Positions 42,836 through 51,546 are shown, numbered from the stretch's first letter. The stretch is 64,000 nucleotides of DNA from Parapedobacter lycopersici_A (GCF_040395035.1 NZ_JBEBRB010000005.1:1-64000), one strand, 5' to 3'. Notes: generated by a model from the letters alone, not told the origin. Program-made: numbers and translations.

Positions 42836-45046
42836 ATGATCACTTCTACGCGAACTTCATTTACTGCGACGCTACGGGCAGAGCACATCAAGAAAAAAGG
42901 AACGGGCATCTATATAATGAGCGCGCTAATGGGGGCGCTGTTCCCCTTAATGACGCTGTTCATTATCCTTTATCGGAATATTCAGCAAACGAAGCCCTTT
43001 GCTTATTCGTTCTACCTGAACTTCATCACGGAATCCACGATTCCGTTTGCGAACTTCTTCTTTCCGTTGCTGATTATTGTGCTCACCAGCAGGGTCACGC
43101 AGCTTGATCATCGAACCGGCGGATGGCGTCTCATGGAGTTGCAGCCCCTGGCCAAGACTGCGATCTATTTTTCCAAGTTTTCCGTTGTGCTCATCAGTAA
43201 CACCATAGCCATCGGCACGCTGATCCTGTCCGGATTGGTGATGGGCTGGATTACGCTTAGGCTCACCGGCGTACCGACCAATGCGGTGCTGGATATTCCG
43301 TACCTGGCGCTCCTTCAACTCGCTGCCCGGCTCTTCGTGGCAAGCCTGTATGTTGCGGCAGTGCAGTATGTAATCGCCGTACTGATACCGGGTTTTATCT
43401 GGTCCGTTCTGGTTGGATTCGGTGGGTTATTGGGCGGCTCGCTACTCCGGTCGCAGGGACTCAACTTCGATTGGTATCCTTATCATATCCTTTCTCGCGA
43501 TTATAGCATCAGAAGCGACCTGGGTTACTGGCTTACTTATACCGATGCTGTCTGCCTGTGTTTGGCCACCCTGCTGTTATACGTCGGATTTCAGTGGTAT
43601 CGTCATAAAACCTTAAAACGAGCGTTTTTTAGTCCGCTGTCGCGGTCGTTGCCGCTGGCAGCGGTAGGGGTCGTCTTCGGTGGCCTGACAGGCTACCTGT
43701 TGATTCCCAAAATATCCCCGCCCTATAAGGCTACTGTCTTGGCGGGAGAAATAGACACGTCATTGCCGTTGCGTGCACTATATGTTATCAATCCGGTCCT
43801 GCACGACACCCTTGCCACCATACCCATCAACGAAAATAAATTCCACCATGTTTTTCCGGATGATATTGCCAACGATTACTATGTCGTCCTGTTCGATGAT
43901 TATTTTGGAAAACAGCTTTACTTTGGTGGAACCGACAGCATCTACATCAAAGCCCGGTTAAATGAACAGGCAAATGCCTTAACGGTAACCGGCACCCGGC
44001 TCGCGGAAAACCAGCTTCCACCGCCAGCACAGGTCCAATCGATAGCCAATCATTACTTACAACAGCATATTTTCCTGGATAACCCAGCGGGTTTCAGCGC
44101 GGCAATCCACCAGGAATGGAAGAAAGCCCTGCGCGGACGCAAACGTTTCAAAACGGTGGACGGCTACACCACCCGCGACGATTTTAATGCACGTGCCGAC
44201 AAGCTGCTCGCCGTACAGTACCTCAACTACTGGAACACGTATCGGCAAGATCGCCTTGCCGCATTTCCGGATGAAAGTACCGAACTGACTCCTGAAATGC
44301 GGGAAATAAGTGCGCGGGTGTCATTAACCGATGGGCAACTGCTGGGTAATGAGACCTACATGGAATATGTGGTATACCGCCTCACCGCTTCCAACCAAAC
44401 CAATATCTGGCAGGATATAAAGGCGCTCGAGGGCATAAGCACCTTACCCGAAGGCGACTTCAGGAACAAGGCCCTTTATTGGCAGCTGGATAAAAGTCTG
44501 AACAGCATTACGGACGGATCCGAGCGGGCCGCGCTGATTGATCGGTATGCGGGGTTAATTTCCGACGGGCACCTAAACGGACGGCTAATGCAAACTTATT
44601 ACCGGTTGCAGCGCTTGAATGCAGGGGTGGCCGCACCCATATTTCAGGCGATGGACTTAACCGGTAACGCGGTATCGCTGGACGATCTCCGCGGCCAGCA
44701 CCTGCTTATTGATGTTTGGGCGACCTGGTGTGCGCCATGCAAAAAGCTGTCTCCGCTTTTTGAAAAATTGGCAATCAAATATAAGGACCAGCCGGTTCGT
44801 TTTCTTGCGCTTAGTGTCGACCGCGACGAAAGCAAGTGGCACATTGACGCTAAAAACAAATCTGAATCGGTATTGCAATGGCGGGTGCTGGACAACGGCT
44901 CCTTCGGGCGGGAATACCGCGCTTCCGTGATTCCCCAGTTCATTTTTATCGATCCCGAGGGTCGCTTCGTCCACGCCAAAATGCCGCTGCCTTCGGAAAG
45001 CGCCTTTGAAATCCTGCTACGCAATGCACTGGGGATGGCGGATTGA
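42836..45046 (+). CDS. ABC-2 permease fused to DUF4369-like and TlpA thioredoxin domains
   Basis: A 736-residue fusion. Residues 20-255 look like an ABC-2 permease of the LanE/G type: helices at about 26-46, 68-85, 117-139, 157-180, 180-200 and 237-254, with MELQPLAKTAIYFSKF between helices 2 and 3. A seventh helix (273-291) leads to a long extracytoplasmic part. Residues 295-400 resemble DUF4369 (DSIYIKARLNEQANALTVTG), then a helical linker, then a TlpA/AhpC-TSA thioredoxin domain (about 600-736) with W-C632-A-P-C635 and a cis-Pro in VIPQFIF. The ATPase lies 6 nt upstream. TlpA proteins with DUF4369 are common here, but fused to an ABC permease they are unusual. It might pump and reduce a disulfide peptide, or protect against one. 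The frame is continuous across the junction. Confidence 0.87.
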   Translation: MITSTRTSFTATLRAEHIKKKGTGIYIMSALMGALFPLMTLFIILYRNIQQTKPFAYSFYLNFITESTIPFANFFFPLLIIVLTSRVTQLDHRTGGWRLMELQPLAKTAIYFSKFSVVLISNTIAIGTLILSGLVMGWITLRLTGVPTNAVLDIPYLALLQLAARLFVASLYVAAVQYVIAVLIPGFIWSVLVGFGGLLGGSLLRSQGLNFDWYPYHILSRDYSIRSDLGYWLTYTDAVCLCLATLLLYVGFQWYRHKTLKRAFFSPLSRSLPLAAVGVVFGGLTGYLLIPKISPPYKATVLAGEIDTSLPLRALYVINPVLHDTLATIPINENKFHHVFPDDIANDYYVVLFDDYFGKQLYFGGTDSIYIKARLNEQANALTVTGTRLAENQLPPPAQVQSIANHYLQQHIFLDNPAGFSAAIHQEWKKALRGRKRFKTVDGYTTRDDFNARADKLLAVQYLNYWNTYRQDRLAAFPDESTELTPEMREISARVSLTDGQLLGNETYMEYVVYRLTASNQTNIWQDIKALEGISTLPEGDFRNKALYWQLDKSLNSITDGSERAALIDRYAGLISDGHLNGRLMQTYYRLQRLNAGVAAPIFQAMDLTGNAVSLDDLRGQHLLIDVWATWCAPCKKLSPLFEKLAIKYKDQPVRFLALSVDRDESKWHIDAKNKSESVLQWRVLDNGSFGREYRASVIPQFIFIDPEGRFVHAKMPLPSESAFEILLRNALGMAD

Positions 45047-45160
45047 ATAATACAACGGTAATATATCCGTTAAATACAGCAGGGGATTTTGTATTGGGGC
45101 CATATTACCCTAATTTAGCCGCGCATAATTTTCGTCCATCACTTAATAGTTAATCGCATA

Positions 45161-46354
45161 GTGCAATACGTATTCAGACTCGCTTTCTTATTTCTTTTGT
45201 TTACCGCGCTTGTCGCATCATGTACGTCTTCCGAAAAGAGAAAAATCCGCGCCGCAAAAAAACAGCACGAAAAAGATAGCCTGGCATTGGTCTACGATAG
45301 CGCTGGGGCAGACCCCCGGCTCGATGCATTTATGCAGCGGTTGCACCGCAGATCCGGATTCAACGGGAACGTGCTGGTGGCCAAAAACGGCAAAATCATT
45401 TACCAGAATGCCTTCGGCTGGGCAGATTACCTGCACAAAGACAGCCTGAACATCACGTCTCAATTTGAGCTGGCATCGGTTTCCAAGCCGCTGACAGCGA
45501 CGGCTGTACTCCAACTCTGGGAAGCAGAGAAAATCTCACTTGATCAAACGGTGGACGAATTTTTTCCGAATTTTCCATATCCCGGTATTACCATTAAGAT
45601 GTTGCTCAGCCATCGTTCCGGCTTGACCAATTACCTGTATTTTACCGATAAGGTGTGGCCCGACCGGCAAAAGGGGATGACGAATATGGACGTCATGGCG
45701 CTCTTCGAAAAGCACAAGCCGGAGAGGTATGCCAGTCCGGATGTACGGTATTTTTATAACAACACCAACTACATGATCCTCGCCGCCATCGTGGAAAAGG
45801 TAACCGGGCAGGATTTTGCGGTCTATATGCAGGAAAATGTATTCGGTCCGGCAGGAATGAAAAATACGGCGGTGTATTCCAAGGCGGTATATGAAAAAAT
45901 ACCGGTCAAAGTCATTGGCCACGACCGGGTATGGCGCCGTTCGGTTGTCCAGAATTTTCAGGATGGCCCCGTGGGGGATAAGGGTACGTACAGTACCGTG
46001 CAGGACCTCTTCCTGTTTGACCGCGCCCTGCGGGATGGGCGTCTGCTCAAAATGGAGACGCAGGACTCGGCCTATGTCGGCCGCAGCAAGGCCATTAAAA
46101 CGCTGTTTAATTACGGCTATGGCTGGCGTACGTTTGATCCGGGCAATCACCAGGTGGTTTACCACACCGGCTGGTGGCACGGTTTCCGCAGCCTGTTTAT
46201 CCGCGACCTAAAAAAAGACATCACCATTGTTTTGCTGACCAATATGGTCAATGCCAGCCTGCTCCACCTGGATGAATTGTATGAAATTCTCGACATGCCC
46301 GTCATCCGGCAGGCGGCTTATTCGGCACAGGGTGAATTTGCGGGCGATGAATAG
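45161..46354 (+). CDS. Beta-lactamase-fold serine hydrolase, lipoprotein
   Basis: A 397-residue lipoprotein; GTG at 45161 starts a signal that ends LVASC (cysteine 21). The class C/AmpH-like domain has the SVSK active-site motif (S-x-x-K), YNN for the tyrosine motif, and HTGWWHG for the third motif. Such proteins act as DD-peptidases, esterases or D-amino-acid amidases. It lies 114 nt after the ABC-TlpA gene on the same strand and may form one unit with it; in some peptide-antibiotic loci similar hydrolases give resistance, but here this is speculative. Confidence 0.87.
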   Translation: MQYVFRLAFLFLLFTALVASCTSSEKRKIRAAKKQHEKDSLALVYDSAGADPRLDAFMQRLHRRSGFNGNVLVAKNGKIIYQNAFGWADYLHKDSLNITSQFELASVSKPLTATAVLQLWEAEKISLDQTVDEFFPNFPYPGITIKMLLSHRSGLTNYLYFTDKVWPDRQKGMTNMDVMALFEKHKPERYASPDVRYFYNNTNYMILAAIVEKVTGQDFAVYMQENVFGPAGMKNTAVYSKAVYEKIPVKVIGHDRVWRRSVVQNFQDGPVGDKGTYSTVQDLFLFDRALRDGRLLKMETQDSAYVGRSKAIKTLFNYGYGWRTFDPGNHQVVYHTGWWHGFRSLFIRDLKKDITIVLLTNMVNASLLHLDELYEILDMPVIRQAAYSAQGEFAGDE

Positions 46355-46364
46355 CAGAAAACCG

Positions 46365-46372
46365 TATCTTTG
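46365..46372 (+). promoter_or_regulatory. -7 element of the CoA-binding gene
   Basis: TATCTTTG, exact consensus, 18 nt before ATG 46391 and 10 nt after the stop of the serine hydrolase. Confidence 0.6.
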
Positions 46373-46390
46373 TATATCGTGCTCGACGTC

Positions 46391-46756
46391 ATGGACAAAA
46401 AGAAAACACTCATCATCGGGGCAACACCCAACCCTTCCAGGTACGCGTACCTCGCGGCACACCGACTGGTTGATGCGGGCCATGAAATTGTCAACATCGG
46501 AATAAAAAAAGGCGAGGTTGCCGGTGTTGCTATTCAGCCTGCGGGAGATCCGTTGCCGGACATTCACAGCATTACCCTCTATATCGGCCCACAGACGCAA
46601 CCCCTGTATTACGATTACATCATCCGCACCAAGCCACAGCGTCTCATCTTTAATCCCGGCACTGAAAATCCGGAACTGGAAGCACGGGCGCAGGCCGCAG
46701 GGATTGATACCATTCAGGCCTGCACGCTTGTTTTGCTTTCCACCAACCAATATTAA
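46391..46756 (+). CDS. CoA-binding domain protein
   Basis: A 121-residue single-domain Rossmann protein of the CoA_binding_2 family: TLIIGATPNPSRYAYLAAHRL at the start and NPGTENPELEARA near the end. It binds CoA or a similar nucleotide; the cellular role is not known. A promoter inside the longer open frame (from 46370) makes ATG 46391 the start. It is a stand-alone gene between the serine hydrolase and a PAP2-like gene. Confidence 0.85.
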   Translation: MDKKKTLIIGATPNPSRYAYLAAHRLVDAGHEIVNIGIKKGEVAGVAIQPAGDPLPDIHSITLYIGPQTQPLYYDYIIRTKPQRLIFNPGTENPELEARAQAAGIDTIQACTLVLLSTNQY

Positions 46757-46899
46757 GGGTGTGCCCGCCCTATTGCTAACTTCCGGGAGATTAGTTACCT
46801 TAGCCTTCGAAAGCAAATTCATCGCTGAAATCGGGGAGTTGAACGGACTTTGGCAATGATAACGGCCGGCTACGCACTTTTTATCGTACATTATTACCC

Positions 46900-47472
46900 T
46901 TGAAAACAAAATTTGCCACATTCGTCTCCACGCTCGGCCATCCCTTTTTGACCCTTCCGGTGTTTATTATATTCCTGCTTTTCAGCACAGAACCTGTTGC
47001 GAAAGCCGGATTGCTCACGCTCCTGATCATTGGGGGTATCTTTATTCCGGTTGGCCTGCGGACACTGCTCGGTGTCCGGAAAGGCAAGTATACCAACCTG
47101 GATGTATCGGATCAGGCTCAGCGTCAGCAATGGTTTATCGTGATCACGCTGCTGCTGCTGATCGTCACGGCCATTGTGTGGATTACGGATCAGAACCGTA
47201 CCCTACGGCTGGGCATGATCTGCGCCTTTTCCCTGCTGCTGATATCCCAGTTGGTCAACACCCGAGTAAAGGCTTCGATGCACTTGGCTTTCCATACTTT
47301 CCTCGGGCTGCTGATTCTGCATATGAATGCCGTAGCCGGGGCTATTTTTCTGCTTTTTGCCCCGCTATTGGCCTGGTCGCGCCTGTACCTGAAACGCCAC
47401 GTACTTGAAGAGGTATTGGTTGGGGTTGTACTTGGTGGACTATTCGGACTGATTTTCTGGATTATTTACTAG
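46900..47472 (+). CDS. PAP2-like membrane phosphatase (divergent)
   Basis: A 190-residue integral membrane protein with about six helices. It keeps the PAP2 layout, KASMHLAFHTF for the central motif (SMH instead of SGH) and SRLYLKRHVLEEVLVG for the last (SR-x5-H-x3-E instead of D). It may dephosphorylate a lipid phosphate or undecaprenyl diphosphate, but with these changes activity is uncertain. No ATG is available; the likely start is TTG 46900, which overlaps the TGA of a 15-codon frame (ATG 46856) as TTGA. It overlaps the convergent Nudix gene by 11 nt. Confidence 0.75.
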   Translation: MKTKFATFVSTLGHPFLTLPVFIIFLLFSTEPVAKAGLLTLLIIGGIFIPVGLRTLLGVRKGKYTNLDVSDQAQRQQWFIVITLLLLIVTAIVWITDQNRTLRLGMICAFSLLLISQLVNTRVKASMHLAFHTFLGLLILHMNAVAGAIFLLFAPLLAWSRLYLKRHVLEEVLVGVVLGGLFGLIFWIIY

Positions 47473-47908
47473 CCGCCGTCCGGGCGTCCGAAAGCCGACG
47501 AACAATGGGTAGGTCTGCCGCAGCCCAGTTCAGTTCGGCAAGCCGGGCCGGGGGCAGCCACAGGGCATGAACATGTTCGTTAAGATGCAGCGGCCGCACA
47601 TCGGAAACCGTGCTCAGGTAACTTTGCAGGGTAATGCTAAAATCGGGGTAATCGTGCTCCACAGCGAGGTAGGCGTCAATTACCCGGATGTCGAGGCACA
47701 ATTCCTCCCTGACCTCCCGCCGGAGAGCAGCCTCAGGGCTTTCCCCTTCCTCAATTTTCCCGCCCGGAAATTCGTAGGTATACTGTAGGTAGGGGTATTT
47801 TCCCGGTCCTTTTTGTACACACAGGATATTTCCCCCGCACTGAATGATTGCAGCAACGACTGCATAATGGGGGTGTTTCCTGTGATGGGGGTGCGGCTTG
47901 GTCATCAT
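47462..47908 (-). CDS. Nudix hydrolase (MutT-like)
   Basis: A 148-residue Nudix protein with an intact box, GGKIEEGESPEAALRREVREEL. PYLQYTYEFPGG fits the MutT/CTP pyrophosphohydrolase group that clears oxidised dNTPs. It has a His-rich N-terminus (KPHPHHRKHPH), which is unusual and may bind metal. It starts 11 nt downstream of the amidohydrolase stop on the same strand; the Nudix and the amidohydrolase are probably co-transcribed. Confidence 0.9.
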   Translation of the reverse strand: MMTKPHPHHRKHPHYAVVAAIIQCGGNILCVQKGPGKYPYLQYTYEFPGGKIEEGESPEAALRREVREELCLDIRVIDAYLAVEHDYPDFSITLQSYLSTVSDVRPLHLNEHVHALWLPPARLAELNWAAADLPIVRRLSDARTAASK

Positions 47909-47918
47909 CACGGGATTG

Positions 47919-49088
47919 TCAAAGTGGGTGAACGGTCGTTTCCGGTGTGATTGCCAGTCCGTCGGTATGCATTAGGAGGTTAATTCCGGGCCTTTTGCCT
48001 TTTTCAAACGACCCATACCTGTCTGCCTGGCGAAGTGCCGATGCGCCGTTAATTGTTGCCCATTTGATGGTCTCTGTAAATGGCAGTTCAGGAAAATGTT
48101 CGTGCAGCGTCCGGAGTTCAGACAACATACAAAGCTGGTCGTTGGAGGCCAGGCTGTCGGTACCTAGGGCAATCCGTTGGTCATGCCGGATGAAATCGGG
48201 CACATGGGGCAGGGTACCTTCAATATATAAATTTGCATTCGGGCAAAGGCACCACGTTACCTCACGTCCGGCTGCGGCGACAAACCGGATGTCCTCCGCG
48301 ACCGAAAATGTGTTATGCACCAGCAGCAGCGGTGTTTGTGCCCCGAGGTGAGGCACATAAGCCCGCAATGCGGTTTCCGCGCCGGAAGCAAACCCGGAAA
48401 TGTCTTTGCTCAGTGCATGGTAAAAGTCCAGGAATACCCCGCTTCTGTCGCGAAAGAAATCATTTTCCGCCGCACTTTCCTGGTTATGTATGCTTAATGG
48501 CATCGCTACATCCCTTGCCCCATCGAGCAACGCAAACAGTGTTCCCGATACGGAATAGGGGGCGTGCGCCGTAATTGATACGCGGTTCGCGTCAAAGCTT
48601 TCCGCCGTCGCGCGCGACTGCCGGAGCTTCTCCGCAGCCAGTTCGGGTTCTACACCAATGGTTTCGACGAAGGTATGGTAGTGCAGGCTGCTCCGGTGCT
48701 TAATGGTCGCCGAAAGGCCGTTATTGGCGTGATCGCCCACTGCAACGATACCGTTGGCTGCCATCTGCCGGTCCGCCGCTTCCATCGCCTGCAACACGGC
48801 ATCTTCCCCCGCTGTCCGCGAACGCATTACAGCCAGGAGAAATGGAACCAGGCCGGTATGCTTCGGTATCACGCCCAGCATATGCGACAATTCCAGGTGG
48901 CAATGGGCATTGACAAAACCCGGCACGATTATTCCGCGGTGGCGGTAGACTTCCCGATGAGCCAGTGCCCGGCTATCGGGGGAATGTACTGCTACAATGG
49001 TACCGTCCCCGGTGATTTCAAGTACCCCGTTTTTCACGGGCGGGTGGGTCACCGGCACAATATAATCTGCGGAAAGGAGCGTATTCAT
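47919..49088 (-). CDS. Amidohydrolase, SAH/aminofutalosine deaminase-like
   Basis: A 389-residue metal-dependent deaminase or chlorohydrolase. Metal ligands are in NAHCHLELSH, TAHAPYSVS, SIHNQESAAE and GTDSLASN. The family includes S-adenosylhomocysteine, guanine and aminofutalosine deaminases; the last, in menaquinone synthesis, is a common annotation in this lineage, but no other mqn gene is here, so no symbol is given. The frame reaches 49121; ATG 49088 begins the beta-sandwich strand (MNTLLSADYIV). Confidence 0.85.
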   Translation of the reverse strand: MNTLLSADYIVPVTHPPVKNGVLEITGDGTIVAVHSPDSRALAHREVYRHRGIIVPGFVNAHCHLELSHMLGVIPKHTGLVPFLLAVMRSRTAGEDAVLQAMEAADRQMAANGIVAVGDHANNGLSATIKHRSSLHYHTFVETIGVEPELAAEKLRQSRATAESFDANRVSITAHAPYSVSGTLFALLDGARDVAMPLSIHNQESAAENDFFRDRSGVFLDFYHALSKDISGFASGAETALRAYVPHLGAQTPLLLVHNTFSVAEDIRFVAAAGREVTWCLCPNANLYIEGTLPHVPDFIRHDQRIALGTDSLASNDQLCMLSELRTLHEHFPELPFTETIKWATINGASALRQADRYGSFEKGKRPGINLLMHTDGLAITPETTVHPL

Positions 49089-49175
49089 GGTATAAACCGT
49101 TTTATATCCAGGCGGATGCACATCGCCACAAATGTGTGAATTTTTCAGTGCTTAACCAAAATCCTGTAAAAGCCG

Positions 49176-49183
49176 TATCTTTG
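49176..49183 (+). promoter_or_regulatory. -7 element of rlmN
   Basis: TATCTTTG, exact consensus, 4 nt before the GTG start of rlmN at 49188; the mRNA is probably leaderless. Confidence 0.65.
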
Positions 49184-49187
49184 TGCC

Positions 49188-50252
49188 GTGGCTCATTCAA
49201 CAGCAAAAATCGACATCCGCAAACTCTCGCTGGAACAGCTCCGCGGGCACCTGACCGACATGGGCGAACAGGCGTTCCGTGCCAAACAGGTTTACGAATG
49301 GCTCTGGCAGAAAGCCTGTACCGACTTTGACCAAATGAGCAACCTCAGCAAACCGCTCCGTGAAAAACTCAATACGCACTTTGCCATCAACGCAGCCACG
49401 GTGCTGCGCGCACAGCGTAGCGCAGACAGCACGATCAAGAGCAGTTTCGTGCTGTCCGACGGGAACATTGTCGAGGGGGTGTTGATTCCGGCTCCCGACC
49501 GCATGACTGCCTGCGTCAGTTCGCAGGTGGGCTGCAGTCTTACCTGCAAATTTTGTGCAACCGGCTATATGGACCGCAAACGCAACCTGAATGCCGATGA
49601 GATTTACGATCAGGTGGTGCTCATCACCGGACAGGCACAGGAGAACTACCAGCAGCCGCTGACTAACATTGTGTACATGGGTATGGGAGAGCCACTGCTC
49701 AATTATGCCAACACGCTGGCATCCATTGAGCGGATCACCGCTCCCGACGGACTTAACATGGCCGCAAAGCGGATCACGGTGTCAACAGCCGGTATCGCCA
49801 AAATGATCAAAAAGCTGGGCGACGACGGTGTGAAATTTAACCTGGCCCTGTCCCTGCATGCGGCCAATGACCAAAAGCGGAATGAAATCATGCCCATCAA
49901 TGCGCAAAACTCACTCGCCGCATTGGCCGAGGCGCTGAAATATTTTTACGCAAAAACAAAGAATCCGGTAACCTACGAATACATTGTATTCAATGGGTTC
50001 AATGATGAGCTAAGCGATGCCCGGGAGCTGGCAGCTTTTTGCAAGCACGTGCCCTGCAAGGTGAATATTATTGAATATAATCCCATTGCATTCGCTGATT
50101 TTGAAAATGCCGCGGCGGACAAGATCGATCAGTTTGCGGCGTTCCTCCGGCAAAAAGGCATCGTCACCAATATCCGCAGAAGCCGCGGAAAGGACATCGA
50201 TGCAGCCTGCGGGCAGCTGGCCATTAAAGAATCCGCCGCACCTAACGCTTGA
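49188..50252 (+). CDS. rlmN: Dual-specificity rRNA/tRNA adenine-C2 methyltransferase
   Basis: A 354-residue radical-SAM enzyme that methylates A2503 of 23S rRNA and A37 of some tRNAs. The iron-sulfur cluster cysteines are C116, C120 and C123 (CSLTCKFC), the GMGEPL motif is present, and a catalytic Cys (about 341, DAACGQL) lies near the end. The length is normal. The start is GTG at 49188, right after its promoter; no in-frame ATG lies nearer. Confidence 0.96.
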   Translation: MAHSTAKIDIRKLSLEQLRGHLTDMGEQAFRAKQVYEWLWQKACTDFDQMSNLSKPLREKLNTHFAINAATVLRAQRSADSTIKSSFVLSDGNIVEGVLIPAPDRMTACVSSQVGCSLTCKFCATGYMDRKRNLNADEIYDQVVLITGQAQENYQQPLTNIVYMGMGEPLLNYANTLASIERITAPDGLNMAAKRITVSTAGIAKMIKKLGDDGVKFNLALSLHAANDQKRNEIMPINAQNSLAALAEALKYFYAKTKNPVTYEYIVFNGFNDELSDARELAAFCKHVPCKVNIIEYNPIAFADFENAAADKIDQFAAFLRQKGIVTNIRRSRGKDIDAACGQLAIKESAAPNA

Positions 50253-50271
50253 GTTTTCTTCCCGGATTGCT

Positions 50272-50279
50272 TACCTTTA
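50272..50279 (+). promoter_or_regulatory. -7 element of comF
   Basis: TACCTTTA (one mismatch), 20 nt before the ATG. The leader contains ATCGGT-ATCA-ACCGAT, a perfect small hairpin. Confidence 0.45.
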
Positions 50280-50299
50280 TCGGTATCAACCGATAACCG

Positions 50300-50995
50300 A
50301 TGCTGATCAAACCACACCTGCGTGATTTCGTATCCCTCTTTTTTCCTCCTGCCTGCGCCGGATGCGGAGCTGTCCTTGGCAAAGGAGAGCAGGTGATCTG
50401 CGTCGCATGCGCGTATCACCTTCCCTACACCCATTTCCATAAAGACCCCGCCAACCGCGGTGCGAGGCAGCTTTGGGGGCGGGTGCCTCTCGAGGGCGTA
50501 ACGGCATACTTGTATTTTTATGAACCCTCGCGCGTACAAAACATCGTACACCAGCTTAAGTACCGGAACCGGCCGGATATTGGCGTGGCCATGGGCAGGA
50601 AATACGGCGAAGTGCTTTGCGATACCGCACCCTACAGCAAAGCAGACTGCATCATCCCCGTTCCGCTACACCCCCGCAAGCTGCGTCGCCGGGGCTACAA
50701 CCAAAGCACAAGCTTCGGCCGGGGCCTTTCGATAGCCATGCAAAAGCCCCTGATCGAAAAAGGGCTGAGGCAGTGCCGGCCCACAAAGAGCCAGACCAAA
50801 AAAGGGCGTTACCAACGGTTTGAAAATAGTAGAAAAGTATTTGAAGTGACCGATCCGGACCTGCTGTCCGGCAGGCACATCCTGCTGGTCGATGATGTAC
50901 TGACCACCGGGGCTACAGTAGAGGCCTGCGCCGCGGCGTTGCTGGCAGACCCCACGGTCCGCGTAAGCGTAGTGACACTGGCTCATGCGTTATAG
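50300..50995 (+). CDS. ComF family phosphoribosyltransferase-like protein
   Basis: A 231-residue protein with an N-terminal zinc-finger-like part (CAGCG and CVAC) and a C-terminal type I PRTase fold with the PRPP loop ILLVDDVLTTGAT. RRRGYNQS is typical of ComF. In naturally competent bacteria ComF helps DNA uptake; in Bacteroidota its role is not shown. It faces a convergent small lipoprotein gene. Confidence 0.92.
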   Translation: MLIKPHLRDFVSLFFPPACAGCGAVLGKGEQVICVACAYHLPYTHFHKDPANRGARQLWGRVPLEGVTAYLYFYEPSRVQNIVHQLKYRNRPDIGVAMGRKYGEVLCDTAPYSKADCIIPVPLHPRKLRRRGYNQSTSFGRGLSIAMQKPLIEKGLRQCRPTKSQTKKGRYQRFENSRKVFEVTDPDLLSGRHILLVDDVLTTGATVEACAAALLADPTVRVSVVTLAHAL

Positions 50996-51011
50996 CTGGC
51001 CGGTAGCGGTC

Positions 51012-51143
51012 TCAGTTTGGTGAGATAGCCTCATGGCGGTGCACCGTCGGGCACTTGCAGCCTTTTCGGAACACGCTGCAGGCAGAGAAAGACAGCAGCA
51101 ATAGTAGGCAGGCGACGAAACAAATCGGACGTTTATTCTTCAT
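51012..51143 (-). CDS. Small Cys-containing lipoprotein (43 aa)
   Basis: A 43-residue protein from ATG 51143: a lipoprotein signal (LLLLLSFSAC) followed by only 22 residues, SVFRKGCKCPTVHRHEAISPN, with a C-x-C pair and His residues that could bind a metal. The larger open frame in which it lies is not the real gene. It overlaps the VanZ gene by 11 nt (ATG inside the VanZ end), so they are translationally coupled. The function is unknown. Confidence 0.65.
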   Translation of the reverse strand: MKNKRPICFVACLLLLLSFSACSVFRKGCKCPTVHRHEAISPN

Positions 51144-51510
51144 AACGGTAGGTATTATGCAGTAACAGGTAGGCAAAAACGCCCATACCCGTACCCACGA
51201 CATCGGCAAAAAGGTCCCAGGCCTCTGCAGACCGGTACGTAAAAATCTGCCACTGCAGGTATTCGATGAGCAGGGCAAATAATACGGAAAACAGGACGAC
51301 ATTAACGGATATCCGCAGGGAGGGCCGCGATGTGCCCCGTTTGCGGATTTCGCCATAATAAAGCAATACGGCGAGCACGAAAAAGAAGCCCGTGTGAACC
51401 AGCTTGTCGATCCCCGGGAATTTGGGAACGTCGGCCGTGGTTTCCGAGGGCAGGCTACACAGCACCAGTATGATTACCGACCAAAGTAATGACCAAATGT
51501 AATGTTTCAT
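51133..51510 (-). CDS. VanZ-like membrane protein
   Basis: A 125-residue membrane protein with four helices; PGIDKLVHTGFFFVLAVLL and the C-terminal WDLFADVVGTGMGVFAYLLL match the VanZ family. VanZ homologues are common outside teicoplanin resistance and here are not linked with van genes. It lies between gcvH and a micro-lipoprotein on the same strand. Confidence 0.87.
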   Translation of the reverse strand: MKHYIWSLLWSVIILVLCSLPSETTADVPKFPGIDKLVHTGFFFVLAVLLYYGEIRKRGTSRPSLRISVNVVLFSVLFALLIEYLQWQIFTYRSAEAWDLFADVVGTGMGVFAYLLLHNTYRYEE

Positions 51511-51546
51511 CCGCGCTATGGAGCGATTATAATGCCAAAGATCGCC

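Noticed and set aside
46208..46921. 237-codon minus-strand frame opposite the serine hydrolase, CoA-binding and PAP2 genes
   Set aside because: It covers three well-supported genes of the other strand and contains no motif.
47919..49088. Naming the amidohydrolase as the menaquinone-pathway aminofutalosine deaminase
   Set aside because: The motifs fit the wider deaminase family and no other futalosine-pathway gene is close by, so the specific name is not supported.
51133..51510. Glycopeptide resistance locus suggested by VanZ
   Set aside because: VanZ-like proteins are common alone; no vanHAX or two-component system is present.
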